A stretch of 64,000 nucleotides of DNA from Variovorax sp. SG517 (GCF_013376045.1 NZ_JABMJG010000017.1:21537-85536); one strand, 5' to 3'; positions 43,874 through 52,836 are shown, numbered from the stretch's first letter. Made by a program: numbers and translations. Notes: generated by a model not told the origin, from the letters alone.

Positions 43874-44668
43874 TCAGGCGAACCCGTAGGGGCCTTCGAA
43901 GGCACCGATGTGGCTCACGTGGCTGACCATGCCGTGTGCCTCGTCCCACAGGTGCAGCATGCAGCCGCGCGGGCCGATGTGGGACTGCGGCGGTGCCTGG
44001 GGGTCGAGCTGCAGGTCGATCTCGGTGGTGGTGCTCGGGCAGGTACACACGACGGTTCCGGCCCAGCGGCGCAGCATGGTGCGATGCACGTGGCCGCACA
44101 GCACGAGTTCGACGTTGGGCGCGGCACGCACCACGTCCTCGAGCTGCTGCACCTCCATGTACCGGTACATGTCCATGTAGGGAATGCCGCTCATGAAGGG
44201 CGGGTGATGGAGCATCAGCACCGTGGGCCTGGTCGTGTCCTGCGCCAGCGTGCGTGCGAGCCATGCAAGCCCCTGGGCATCGATGTGGCCGTAGTGCTTT
44301 CCCGTGGGGCACGAGTCGAGCCCGATGAAGCGCACGGGATGGTCGTCGACGCACCAGTGCAACGGCCCTTCCCTGGGAAGGTAAGGCTGGTCGGCGAAGG
44401 CCGCGCGGAAGTTGTCGCGGTGGTCGTGGTTGCCCGGAATCACCAGGAATGGAATGCGCGCTGCCGCAAGCAGCTCGCGCACCATCGCGTACTCCTCGGG
44501 CCGGCCTTCGTCGACCAGGTCGCCGGTGATCAGCAGCAGATCGGGGCACCGATCGAGTGCATGCACGTGCGCCAGCGCTTCGCTGAACATGCGATTCGAA
44601 TCCGCGACGCCCTGGTAGAGCACGCCTTCAGGACGGATGTGCGGATCGGACAACTGCGCAATGAGCAT
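43874..44668 (-). CDS. Calcineurin-like metallophosphatase (CpdA type), first gene of the minus-strand operon
   Basis: A 264-residue dimetal phosphoesterase with all five blocks: QLSDPHI, GDLVDEG, GNHD, HHPPF and CGHVHR. Length and block spacing match the class III cAMP phosphodiesterase/CpdA family. The substrate could be a cyclic nucleotide, a nucleotide intermediate or another phosphate ester. The ATG at 44668 has GAGGAG 8 bp ahead; the upstream in-frame start lacks conserved sequence. It heads the 18-gene operon. Confidence 0.85.
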   Translation of the reverse strand: MLIAQLSDPHIRPEGVLYQGVADSNRMFSEALAHVHALDRCPDLLLITGDLVDEGRPEEYAMVRELLAAARIPFLVIPGNHDHRDNFRAAFADQPYLPREGPLHWCVDDHPVRFIGLDSCPTGKHYGHIDAQGLAWLARTLAQDTTRPTVLMLHHPPFMSGIPYMDMYRYMEVQQLEDVVRAAPNVELVLCGHVHRTMLRRWAGTVVCTCPSTTTEIDLQLDPQAPPQSHIGPRGCMLHLWDEAHGMVSHVSHIGAFEGPYGFA

Positions 44669-44837
44669 GTGACTCCTCGACGAACAGGCCGTCATGGTGT
44701 TGTCACGAAAGGCGTGCAGCCATACGCCCGATGGCGTAGCGGAGGAAAGTATTCACGACGCACCCAACGCAATTGCTTTGACGTAAAAACGCGCGCTGAT
44801 CGACATCGGACCGTTCCGATCGAGGAGGAATGGAATC
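44669..44837. promoter_or_regulatory. Divergent promoter region of the 23-gene locus
   Basis: The 169-bp gap between the two divergent operons, more AT-rich than the genes around it (for example ATTGCTTTGACGTAAAAAC at 44772-44790). It includes a small palindrome ATCGGA-CCGT-TCCGAT at 44805-44820 just before the ribosome site GAGGAGG of the ligase gene. It is the only intergenic gap above 50 bp inside the locus, so both operons are most likely controlled from here. No regulator gene lies within the locus. I cannot place the -35/-10 boxes with confidence. Confidence 0.55.
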
Positions 44838-46688
44838 ATGAATTCGCCACGTCTCGCGCCTGCCGCAACGGTGATGACGCACCGCGGGGGCGACGTGTTC
44901 TATGCAACCCGGCAGCCACTGCAGCCCTACCCGCACACGCTGCTGGAGCACCTCGATGCATGGGCACGCAATGCGCCCGAACGGGTGTTCCTAGCGCAAC
45001 GCGAAGGACCGGACGAGGCCTGGCACCGCTTGGGCTATGCCGCCGCGCGCGAGCGTGTGCAAGCCATGGCGCAGGTGCTGCTGCAGCAAGGCGCATGCGC
45101 CGGCGACACGTTGCTGCTCATCGACGCGAACTCGATCACGCATGCGCTGCTGTCGCTTGCCGCGATGTCCGTCGGCGTGATCGTGCTTCCCGTGTCGCCC
45201 GTCCACCTGCAAAGCGCGCAGGGACTCGCGCGCATCGAGAGCGTCGCCCAGCGCGTGCGGCCCGGCCTGGCGTACATGGCGGACGCGAGTGCCTCTCGCC
45301 CTGCGCTCAGCGAAGCCGCTGCATGCCGCTGGCTGTCCGCGGACATGCTCGCCGGCGACGTCGCGCACGATGCCGATGCCACGGCAGCCGATCTCCTTCG
45401 CGCACGCAGGACGCAGATCGACGCCGACACTCCCGCGAAGCTTCTGCTGACCTCCGGCTCGACAGGGCTGCCCAAGATCGTGATCCACACGCAGCGCATG
45501 CTCTGCGCGCAACAGCAGCAGATGGCCCAGCTGTGGCAGTTTCTCGAGGACGGCCCGCCCGTGCTGTGCGACTGGCTGCCGTGGAACCACACCTCGGGCG
45601 GCAACAACAGCTTCAACATGACGCTGCGTAACGGCGGCACGCTCTTCATCGACCAGGGCAGGCCGACACTCAAGGACATCGGGCACAGCATCCACAACCT
45701 GCGCGAGGTGTCGCCCACCTGGTACACCAACGTGCCCCTGGGCTATGCGGCGCTGCTGCCGCATCTCGAAGACGACGCGTCGTTCGCCGAGGCTTTCTTC
45801 CGCCGGCTCGACCTTCTGGTGTACGGCGGTGCGCCGCTACCCGCCGAGCTCTGGCGGCGCATGGACGCGGTGTGCCGCCGGACCACTGGGCACGCCGCGC
45901 GCTGGGCCAGCGGGTGGGGACTCACGGAGACCACCTCGACTTCGGCCATCACGCATTTCGAGACGACGGGCGCCGGAGAGATCGGCCTGCCGCTGCCGGG
46001 CATGTGCCTGCGGCTGTCGCCGCGCCGTGGCCTGTACGCCGTGGCGGTGAAGGGGCCCAACGTCACCCCCGGCTACCTCGACGACGACGAACGCACACGC
46101 GCCGCGTTCGACGAGGAGGGGTTCTTCCGCACCGGCGACCTGGTCTCCTTCGTCGACCCCGCCAACCCCGACGCGGGGCTGCGCTACGAAGGGCGTTCAA
46201 GCGACGAATTCAAGCTCGGCAGCGGCATCTGGGTGGTGCCGGGACGCATCAAGGCCCAGCTGCTCTCGCACACCGGCCCGCTCGTGCAGGACGTGGTGGT
46301 GGCCGGCTCCGGCCGGCTGCGGCTGGTGGTCTTCCTCTGGCTGAACGCCGAACTCGTGCAGCGGGATTTCGCGGACGCGGCCGACGAAGCAGGTAGCCAA
46401 GGCGAGGGCAGGGCGGCGCTCGTGGGCTTTCTCGAGGAAGCCGTGGCCGCCTACAACGCCGTTCACACCGGATCGAGCGAGTCGCTCGCACGGGCCTGCG
46501 TGCTGGTGGAGCCGCCGAGCGCGGCCTTCGGCGAGCTGACCGACAAGGGCACGATCAACCCGCGCCGCTTTCTCTCGCGCCGCGCGGACCTCGTCGAGGC
46601 GCAGTATGTGCACGCGGCGCGGCAACCGGGCTCCGTCGGATTCGAGGCTGGCGGGGCTGTGTCCTCAATCACCGTTGTCGCCGCATGA
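44838..46688 (+). CDS. AMP-dependent acyl-CoA synthetase/ligase (feruloyl-CoA-synthase-like)
   Basis: A 616-residue ANL-family ligase. The ATP loop is LLLTSGSTGLPK (202-213); SGWGLTETTS, FRTGDLV and the hinge region GRSSDEFKLGSG follow in order. The pattern WLPWNHTSGGNN is close to feruloyl-CoA synthases and related aryl/acyl-CoA ligases. It activates a carboxylic acid as adenylate and loads it to CoA or another thiol. It leads the five-gene plus-strand operon with a strong ribosome site. Its product could feed the thioester reductase or the acyltransferase-like proteins. Confidence 0.85.
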   Translation: MNSPRLAPAATVMTHRGGDVFYATRQPLQPYPHTLLEHLDAWARNAPERVFLAQREGPDEAWHRLGYAAARERVQAMAQVLLQQGACAGDTLLLIDANSITHALLSLAAMSVGVIVLPVSPVHLQSAQGLARIESVAQRVRPGLAYMADASASRPALSEAAACRWLSADMLAGDVAHDADATAADLLRARRTQIDADTPAKLLLTSGSTGLPKIVIHTQRMLCAQQQQMAQLWQFLEDGPPVLCDWLPWNHTSGGNNSFNMTLRNGGTLFIDQGRPTLKDIGHSIHNLREVSPTWYTNVPLGYAALLPHLEDDASFAEAFFRRLDLLVYGGAPLPAELWRRMDAVCRRTTGHAARWASGWGLTETTSTSAITHFETTGAGEIGLPLPGMCLRLSPRRGLYAVAVKGPNVTPGYLDDDERTRAAFDEEGFFRTGDLVSFVDPANPDAGLRYEGRSSDEFKLGSGIWVVPGRIKAQLLSHTGPLVQDVVVAGSGRLRLVVFLWLNAELVQRDFADAADEAGSQGEGRAALVGFLEEAVAAYNAVHTGSSESLARACVLVEPPSAAFGELTDKGTINPRRFLSRRADLVEAQYVHAARQPGSVGFEAGGAVSSITVVAA

Positions 46689-47926
46689 TGAGACCCGTCT
46701 TCGCCATGCCCGGCGCCAGGGAGTTCATCGTGCTGGCCGCGGCGGTCATGTCGGTCAACGCGGTGGCCGTCGACACGCTGCTGCCGGCGCTGGCCGAGGT
46801 CGGTGCAGCGGTGAATGCCGGCGAGGACAACCGCCGGCAGTGGCTGATCACCGCCTACCTGATCGGCTTCGGCGTCTCCCAGCTGGTCTACGGCACGCTG
46901 TCGGACCACTACGGGCGCAAGCCGCTCATGCTCCTGGGCCTGTCGCTGTACGCGGCTTTCGCGGGGCTGAGCGTGCTGGCATCGGACTTCGGCACCGCGG
47001 TGGCCCTGCGCGTGCTGCAGGGATGCGGCGGTGGCGTGAGCGTGCTCGCGCTGTCGATCATCCGCGACCGCCATTCCGGCGAGGAGATGGTGCGCGTGAT
47101 GTCGCTGGCCTTCATGCTTTTTCTGGGGGTCCCGATCTTCGCGCCCTCGCTGGGTCACGCGATCCTGGCCGTGTCGTCGTGGCAATGGGTGTTCGCCGCG
47201 ATCGCGCTCTTCGGCGTGGCGCTGCTGCCGTGGGTGGCGCTGCGCCTGCCCGAGACGCTCCCGCCCGAGCGCCGGATGCCACTGTCGCCGCGCACGGTGG
47301 CGCGGGCCATCGGCTGCGTGCTGCGCCAGCGCGATTCGCTGGGCTACACGCTGGCGTCCACCGCACTCGTGGGGGCGCTGTTCGGCATCGTCACGTCGGG
47401 CCAGCAGCTGTTTGCCAACGTGTTCCGCGCGCCCGAGGTCTTCCCCATGGTCTTCGGCACGGTCGCGACCTGCGTCGCACTGGCGGCGCTGCTCAACGGA
47501 CGCGTGGTCGGCCGCTTGGGTGCCCGGCGCACGTCCCACCTGGCGTTGATGGGCTACCTGCTCGTCGCATGCATCCATGGTGCCGTCGCATGGTCGGGCA
47601 TGGAGCGACCCTGGATCTTCACGGCGTTGCAATCCACGCTGATGTTCTGCTTCGGCCTGATGCTCGCGAACTTCGGTTCGCTCGCCATGGCGCGCCTCGC
47701 GCACATCGCGGGGACGGCCTCCGCGGTCCAGAGCCTGGTGATCAACGTCGGCGGTGCACTGATCGGCATCTTCATCGGACAGCGATTCGACGGCACCGCG
47801 GTCCCGATGACGCTGGGGTCGATCGCCTGCGGCTGTGCGGCGCTGGCGATGGTGCTCATGGCCGAACGCGGGCGCCTCTTCCAGCCGCTTGCCGCAACGC
47901 CGCTGCCGGCCAGAGCGGCGGGATGA
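46685..47926 (+). CDS. MFS exporter, Bcr/CflA type
   Basis: A 413-residue twelve-helix major-facilitator protein. The loop 2-3 motif GTLSDHYGRKPLM and the family motif near VDTLLPALAEV match Bcr/CflA drug exporters. It overlaps the ligase stop and the next start by 4 bp each. It likely exports the finished product and may give self-resistance. Confidence 0.87.
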   Translation: MMRPVFAMPGAREFIVLAAAVMSVNAVAVDTLLPALAEVGAAVNAGEDNRRQWLITAYLIGFGVSQLVYGTLSDHYGRKPLMLLGLSLYAAFAGLSVLASDFGTAVALRVLQGCGGGVSVLALSIIRDRHSGEEMVRVMSLAFMLFLGVPIFAPSLGHAILAVSSWQWVFAAIALFGVALLPWVALRLPETLPPERRMPLSPRTVARAIGCVLRQRDSLGYTLASTALVGALFGIVTSGQQLFANVFRAPEVFPMVFGTVATCVALAALLNGRVVGRLGARRTSHLALMGYLLVACIHGAVAWSGMERPWIFTALQSTLMFCFGLMLANFGSLAMARLAHIAGTASAVQSLVINVGGALIGIFIGQRFDGTAVPMTLGSIACGCAALAMVLMAERGRLFQPLAATPLPARAAG

Positions 47927-48792
47927 GCAGCGGTACGAGCGGGTCTGCCATGCCGTCGACATCACATCCCCTGCGCGCACTCAACGTGGAGCCGTCGCTG
48001 TTGCAGGGGCTGCACGAACTGATCGCGGGGCTGAACATGGCGGATGCCGAGCTGCCGGGCCAGCCCCGCGTCGAGATCGCGCGCACCAGGCAGCAGGTGA
48101 GCCTGGCGGCGCAGTTGATGGCGCATGCCTTCGTGCACAACCAGGACAAGGGCTGGCTGGCCTGGCTGCCTCCTTCGGAGGTGGCGAGAGTGCGCTGCGG
48201 CGATCTCCGGCGGGCCCAGGAAAAGATCGCGCGCGTGATCGACTACCTGTGCATGGCCGCGGCTTTCGAAGGAGGGCTGGTGCTGATCGAGTCCGCGCAG
48301 ACCCCGCAGGGACGCGAGATCAGAGGTGCATCGCTCTGGGGGCTCCCGCCAGCGGTGCCGCGCTCCGAACCCTGGTGGCACCTGGCGGCGTTCGGCGCTG
48401 CGGCCGCGCTGCGCAGCTACGGGCCGCTGCGCGCGCTGGCCGCTGCGGGTGCCGCGAATGCGCTGGTGCGCGCCTCGCTGCAGACGCTGCGCGAGCAGGG
48501 TCTTGCGCAGCGCTGCATCTACGCGCAGATGGGATGCGTGCGCCCGGTCCACCAGGGCCAGCGCGTTTCGCGGCGCATGTTCGAGCCGTTTCGCCTGCTG
48601 GCGGATCGCTTCGGCCTCATATACCGGCTGGAAAGCAGCAGCCCCGAGACGAACGACCAGCGCGTCTTCTCCAATTTCCGCTTCGAGAAGATCGGCGAGC
48701 ACCGTTTCGGCGCCTCGCGATTCAACAGCGTCGGCCCCTACACGATCAACCTGATGGTCAGAAGACCGCAGCCCGAACTGCCATGCAGCTGA
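47923..48792 (+). CDS. Acyltransferase-like protein, paralogue B
   Basis: A 289-residue homologue of the protein at 26819-27640, sharing AHAFVHNQDKGWLAWL, EKIARVIDYL, CVRPVHQGQRVSRRM, ESSSPETNDQRVFSNFRF and RFGASRFNSVGPYTINLMVRRP. It is slightly longer at the N-terminus; an internal ATG at 47950 is a possible alternative start. No family name known to me. The position between an exporter and a FemAB-like gene, and the spacing of motifs, suggest acyl or aminoacyl transfer. Confidence 0.7.
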   Translation: MSSGTSGSAMPSTSHPLRALNVEPSLLQGLHELIAGLNMADAELPGQPRVEIARTRQQVSLAAQLMAHAFVHNQDKGWLAWLPPSEVARVRCGDLRRAQEKIARVIDYLCMAAAFEGGLVLIESAQTPQGREIRGASLWGLPPAVPRSEPWWHLAAFGAAAALRSYGPLRALAAAGAANALVRASLQTLREQGLAQRCIYAQMGCVRPVHQGQRVSRRMFEPFRLLADRFGLIYRLESSSPETNDQRVFSNFRFEKIGEHRFGASRFNSVGPYTINLMVRRPQPELPCS

Positions 48793-49865
48793 CCTTCCGT
48801 CCGGCCGATCACCTGGATGAGGCTTTTCGCGCGCGATGGAATGCGCGGATCGCCGACAAGGAGCTTTCGCTGGATCTCGGATTCCTCGGCCTGCTGGCCG
48901 ACGCCGACCCCGACGTCGCCTACCACTTCGTGCAGGCCACCGACCCCGCAGGGCAGGTAAGGGCGCTCGCCTGCTGCTCGGTTGCCGAGATGCGCGTGAT
49001 GCGCTTCGTCCCGCTGCGCGTGCTGGTGCTGGGCGGCACCGTGGCCGCGGGGAAGGCTTTCTGGTTCGACGCCGAGGCGGTCGACTTCGCCGCGTTCCTC
49101 GCCGGATTCGAGGCCTACGTGAAAACGGCCATCCGCTGCGACATCCTCGTGCTCAAGGAGTTCTCGCCGGAGTCCGACGCGGGACCGATGCGCTCGATCT
49201 CCGATGCGGGCTTCATCGCGCACATGTGCTACGACCGCAGCCGCCTTGCGCTGCCTGCGGACGGGGACATGCAGGACTTCCTGGACTCGCTGCCGTCGAA
49301 AAAGCGCAGGAATCTGCGGCAGGTGATGGCACAAGGCGAGGCGGCGGGCCTGAAGGTCGAGGTGCATCGGAACTTCGACCATCTGGTCGATACGGCCTAC
49401 GCTCTTTACCTGGCCGTGAATGCGCGTGCCACCGAGGCACGCACGCCCGCATTGCCGTACCGACTCTTCGCGGCGCTCGGGCGGCTCGACGCCGCGCGGA
49501 TGCTCACCATCTCGCAGGGCGAGAGGACGGTGGGTTTCGGCCTCTTGCTGCACCAGCGCGCGAAGCTCAAGTGCCTCGTGATCGGCATGGACTACGAAGT
49601 CTCGAGGGAGCTCCAGCTCTGGTATCAGGTCGTCGCGCGCTCAATCGAGTACGCCGCGCGCAACGGCTGCACCAGCGTCGACCTGGGATCGACCAACCAC
49701 GGCATGAAGCGCAAGTTCGGCGCCCAGCACGAGGACATCTGGATCGCCGTGCGCCACCGCAGCCGCTGGTTGACGCGACTTCTCGCGCCCCTGATCCGGC
49801 ACACCCTGGCTTCGACCTATCGACCCGCGGGGAAGGCAGCGCCGGCCACTCCCGACGGCCGCTGA
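48783..49865 (+). CDS. FemAB/GNAT-fold acyltransferase-like protein
   Basis: A 360-residue protein with two GNAT-like halves. Features of the FemAB/peptidogalycan acyltransferase group are LPSKKRRNLRQVMAQGEAAGLKVEV in the middle and YQVVARSIEYAARNGCTSVDLGSTNHGMKRKFGA near the C-terminus. Relatives transfer amino acids or acyl groups to cell-wall precursors or to small amines. The start at 48783 overlaps the preceding gene by 10 bp. It may condense an activated acid with an amine in this pathway. Confidence 0.75.
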   Translation: MQLTFRPADHLDEAFRARWNARIADKELSLDLGFLGLLADADPDVAYHFVQATDPAGQVRALACCSVAEMRVMRFVPLRVLVLGGTVAAGKAFWFDAEAVDFAAFLAGFEAYVKTAIRCDILVLKEFSPESDAGPMRSISDAGFIAHMCYDRSRLALPADGDMQDFLDSLPSKKRRNLRQVMAQGEAAGLKVEVHRNFDHLVDTAYALYLAVNARATEARTPALPYRLFAALGRLDAARMLTISQGERTVGFGLLLHQRAKLKCLVIGMDYEVSRELQLWYQVVARSIEYAARNGCTSVDLGSTNHGMKRKFGAQHEDIWIAVRHRSRWLTRLLAPLIRHTLASTYRPAGKAAPATPDGR

Positions 49866-49885
49866 TCCCGTCGCAAGGAGGCACC

Positions 49886-51016
49886 ATGTACCGCACGATC
49901 ATCTATGCCATCCCCTTCTTCGCCGTGCTGATCGCGTTTGAGTTTGCCTGGGGCTGCATCAAGCGGCGCAACACCTACCGGCTCAACGATTTCATCAGCA
50001 ACCTGAGCCACGGCCTGCTGAGCCAGGTGGTGGCCGTGTGCACGCCGTTCTTCCAGATCGGGTTCTATACCGCCGTCTTTCCGTTCACTTCGCGCTGGTC
50101 GAACCCGGAGTTCTGGAACAGCTGGGCGGGACTCCTGGCCGCCGTGATCCTGTTCGACTTCTGCAACTACTGGGTGCATCGCGCGGGCCATGAATGCGCG
50201 GTGTTCTGGGCGGCCCACGCCGTGCATCACCAGAGCCAGGACTTCAACCTCTCGATCGCGCTGAGGCAGGGCAGCGCGGTCGCGATCCTGGGATGGATCT
50301 TCTTCCTGCCGATGGCAATCGTCGGCGTCCCGCCAAAGAGCTTCGGCATCGCGGCGATGGTGCTTCTTCTGTACGGCTACTGGGTGCACACCGAACACAT
50401 CGGAAAGCTCGGCTGGTTCGACCATGTTTTTTCCTCGCCGTCGAACCATCGCGTGCATCACGCCGTCAACCCAGGGTACCTCGATCGCAACTACGGCGCC
50501 TTGCTGGTGGTGTGGGACAAGCTCTTCGGGACCTTCGCCGAAGAGCGGGAGCCGTGCATCTACGGCACGGTCAGGCCACTCGAAAGCTGGAATCCGCTGC
50601 GCGCGCTCCTGAACGTCTACGCCACGCTGGCACGTACCGCGTGGCATACGCGCAGGTGGAGCGACAAGCTGCGGGTGTGGGTGAAGCCCCCGGGATGGCA
50701 GCCGGCCGACATCGCCGAGAGGTTCCCCATCCCGTTGCAGGCGCCGGATACGACCAGGCGCTACGACCCGGCACTCACGCCTGTCCAGCAGTGGGCGGCC
50801 ATCGCCCAGCTCACCCTGTGGCTCTGCGCCATCCTTGCGTTCCTGTGGCATGCGGATGCCTCCTCGTTCTGGATCAATGCGGCGATGCTTGGCCTGACCC
50901 TCGCCGGGCTTTGGGTCACCGGCGCGGTGCTGGAATCCGCAATCCGCGTGCGCTGGGCGTGGTGCCTGCAAGCCGTGTTCCTGAGCCCGGTGATGGGCTA
51001 CGTGGCAGGTTCGTAG
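49886..51016 (+). CDS. Fatty-acid hydroxylase/sterol-desaturase-family membrane protein
   Basis: A 376-residue integral-membrane di-iron enzyme. The eight-His pattern is visible: HRAGH (98-102), HAVHH (111-115), HTEH (168-171) and NHRVHH (187-192). The first 270 residues carry the catalytic core and the last 100 add three more hydrophobic spans. It would hydroxylate an alkyl chain or ether lipid. Start at 49886 with AAGGAGG ahead. It is the last gene of the plus-strand operon. Confidence 0.85.
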   Translation: MYRTIIYAIPFFAVLIAFEFAWGCIKRRNTYRLNDFISNLSHGLLSQVVAVCTPFFQIGFYTAVFPFTSRWSNPEFWNSWAGLLAAVILFDFCNYWVHRAGHECAVFWAAHAVHHQSQDFNLSIALRQGSAVAILGWIFFLPMAIVGVPPKSFGIAAMVLLLYGYWVHTEHIGKLGWFDHVFSSPSNHRVHHAVNPGYLDRNYGALLVVWDKLFGTFAEEREPCIYGTVRPLESWNPLRALLNVYATLARTAWHTRRWSDKLRVWVKPPGWQPADIAERFPIPLQAPDTTRRYDPALTPVQQWAAIAQLTLWLCAILAFLWHADASSFWINAAMLGLTLAGLWVTGAVLESAIRVRWAWCLQAVFLSPVMGYVAGS

Positions 51017-51623
51017 ATGCGCGAGCGTTCGCGCTTGCGTGCCTAACAACGTGCGCTGGCCGAACTCGCTCATCCGCGCGAGGGCGACAAGCCGCGGCTC
51101 TCTGGCCCCCCGGACAGGGGCACCCTGGTCGCGGGCGTGGCTGCATCTCCACAGGCGAGACGGCGGTGCCGGATTTCCACCGGATGTGGATGAAAGTGCA
51201 CCCGGGCTGCAGGACAGCTGACCTAGGATCCGCCGGTATGGCGACTGCGTGAGCAACACCGATGCGCGGTCGCCATACCGTTGCGACTCAAAGGACAAGG
51301 TATGGAACAGGGGAGCCCTTGCCGGCTCGTCGGCAAGGCGAACCCGAACTCTTCTCGACAAGAGGCTTTCGCCTTGTCTGCCGAGAGGAAGTCGTCGGCA
51401 CGTCCGACGAACCGCGTATCGCGATGCATCGCGTTTCCGCCGCCAGGAAGACCTCGTGCGTGCCGTACTTGAGAAAGCGGCATTCCATTCCAGCGGTGGT
51501 TTCGTTTCGCTCAGGCGAACACGCATGGCGCCCGGCACTGTGCGGCGCTGAACGCCGGCACTCAATCCTTGCCTTTGACGACGCCCACCCGAAAAGAAAT
51601 CCGATTTAAGGAGGTTCGAAGAT
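51017..51623. other. 607-bp intergenic region with a series of strong hairpins, no clear gene
   Basis: No credible coding frame. Perfect or near-perfect inverted repeats follow one another: CGGTATGGCGAC (51234-51245) with GTCGCCATACCG (51269-51280); CCTTGCCG/CGGCAAGG (51318-51339 region); TCGTCGG/CCGACGA (51392-51410 region); and the 14-bp palindrome CGCGATGCATCGCG (51420-51433). None has a T-run. A plus-strand small RNA, a riboswitch-like leader of the lipoprotein gene or a transcription-termination zone of the hydroxylase operon are all possible. It matches no riboswitch class that I could recognise. Confidence 0.5.
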
Positions 51624-52640
51624 ATGAAGTTCAAGTCAGTCCTGACCGCTGTCGCGGCCGCCGTCCTCGTCGCCTGCGGTGGCGGTGGCGGAGGTGATGG
51701 ATTCTCTGCACTGCCCATCGGCTCGGCGCCGCCGCCGGATTCAGGGAGCGCCCCCGCACCGTCTCCGGCACCCGCGCCCGCTCCATCTCCTGCGCCAGCA
51801 CCTGCACCCGCGGCACGCACGTACATGTACGAAGCCCTGTCGCCTGCGGCCGACAAGGACGCGTTCCTCAATCATCTCAATGCCGAAGGCGCGCGGGGCT
51901 TCCGCTTCCTCACGGCTGTGGTCTTTGTGTCCGGGCAGAGCGTCAGTACCGCCGAGACGTATGTCAAAGATGGGACTGCAAGCTACGTCTACGAATTGTT
52001 GGACACCCCCGCCAATCGCAGCGCGTTCCAGTCGCAGCTCGACGCGCAAGGTGCACGAGGATTCCGCTGGGCCGGCTCCTATGCGGTGGGCGGCGCGAAT
52101 GTCACGCTCTACAGAAAGGAAGATTCCAGCACCTACTCCTATGCTCTCACCGCCGCTCAATCGAGCAGTGCCGGCTTTCTCCAAGAGGCCAATGCACAGG
52201 GCGCAAATGGCTACCTGAATCTGGCACCCGGCTTCCTGGTCGGCACGGAAACTGTGGCCATCTACGAGAAGAGCAGCACTGGCGGCGCTCGCTATGTCTA
52301 CGAATTTCCTTCTTCTCCAGGCAGTGATGCGGACCTGTTGGCCCAGTTCAACGGCCAGGGTGCACGTGGCTTCCGATTCCGTACGCCATACAGCTTCACG
52401 GATCGTGGCGGCTTGCTCTACGTACAAGACGGCAGCCAGTCGGCAACGTTCAGTTTCTCTGCGCTCGATCCGGTGGACAACAGCGCAAAGTGGATCGAGC
52501 TGGCCAACACACAGGGAGCGCAGGGCCATGGTCTGATCGGGGACTACATGATGCCAAGCGGTCAAGCCAAGATCATCTTCTTTGCGGCAGGCAACTGCGC
52601 CGGCGAGCTCTGCAATTCGGCTTCCCTTTTTGGTCGATAG
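51624..52640 (+). CDS. Lipoprotein with five DUF4177-like tandem repeats
   Basis: A 338-residue protein. Residues 1-17 are a lipoprotein signal (lipobox LVAC, Cys18), followed by a Gly run and a Pro-Ala/Ser linker (about 35-63). Then come five repeats of about 52 residues, each with YxYE near the start and LNAQGARGFRF near the middle: YMYEAL, YVYELL, YSYALT, YVYEFP and FSFSAL. The YxYE plus LxxxGxxGF/W pattern resembles DUF4177. GGAGG lies 8 bp before the ATG. Probably anchored in a membrane and exposed to the periplasm or surface. Function unknown. Confidence 0.8.
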   Translation: MKFKSVLTAVAAAVLVACGGGGGGDGFSALPIGSAPPPDSGSAPAPSPAPAPAPSPAPAPAPAARTYMYEALSPAADKDAFLNHLNAEGARGFRFLTAVVFVSGQSVSTAETYVKDGTASYVYELLDTPANRSAFQSQLDAQGARGFRWAGSYAVGGANVTLYRKEDSSTYSYALTAAQSSSAGFLQEANAQGANGYLNLAPGFLVGTETVAIYEKSSTGGARYVYEFPSSPGSDADLLAQFNGQGARGFRFRTPYSFTDRGGLLYVQDGSQSATFSFSALDPVDNSAKWIELANTQGAQGHGLIGDYMMPSGQAKIIFFAAGNCAGELCNSASLFGR

Positions 52641-52836
52641 GCTCGTTGAACTGACTGGCTGAGAGGCACGCCGCGCGCGCGTGCCCGATCCCTTTTGCCG
52701 ACGCAAGGGACAGTTTTCGGCATCCCTGTTGCTCGAGACTGGATGCGAAGGGGGTCGTTTCTTCCGCATGCGTCGCCGTGGCAGGCCGCAGGCGCCACGC
52801 GCGCATGCTCCTCTTTCGTCCTCTTACGATCCGGCT

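Noticed and set aside
42467..45631. A 1054-codon plus-strand open frame
   Set aside because: It runs antisense through the aminotransferase-side genes, the nucleotidyltransferase and the phosphatase and then overlaps the ligase in another frame. It has no family motif; long antisense frames are common in this high-GC DNA.
51234..51623. A c-di-GMP (GEMM) or other known riboswitch upstream of the repeat lipoprotein
   Set aside because: The hairpins are strong but the conserved single-stranded motifs of the classes I know are not present.
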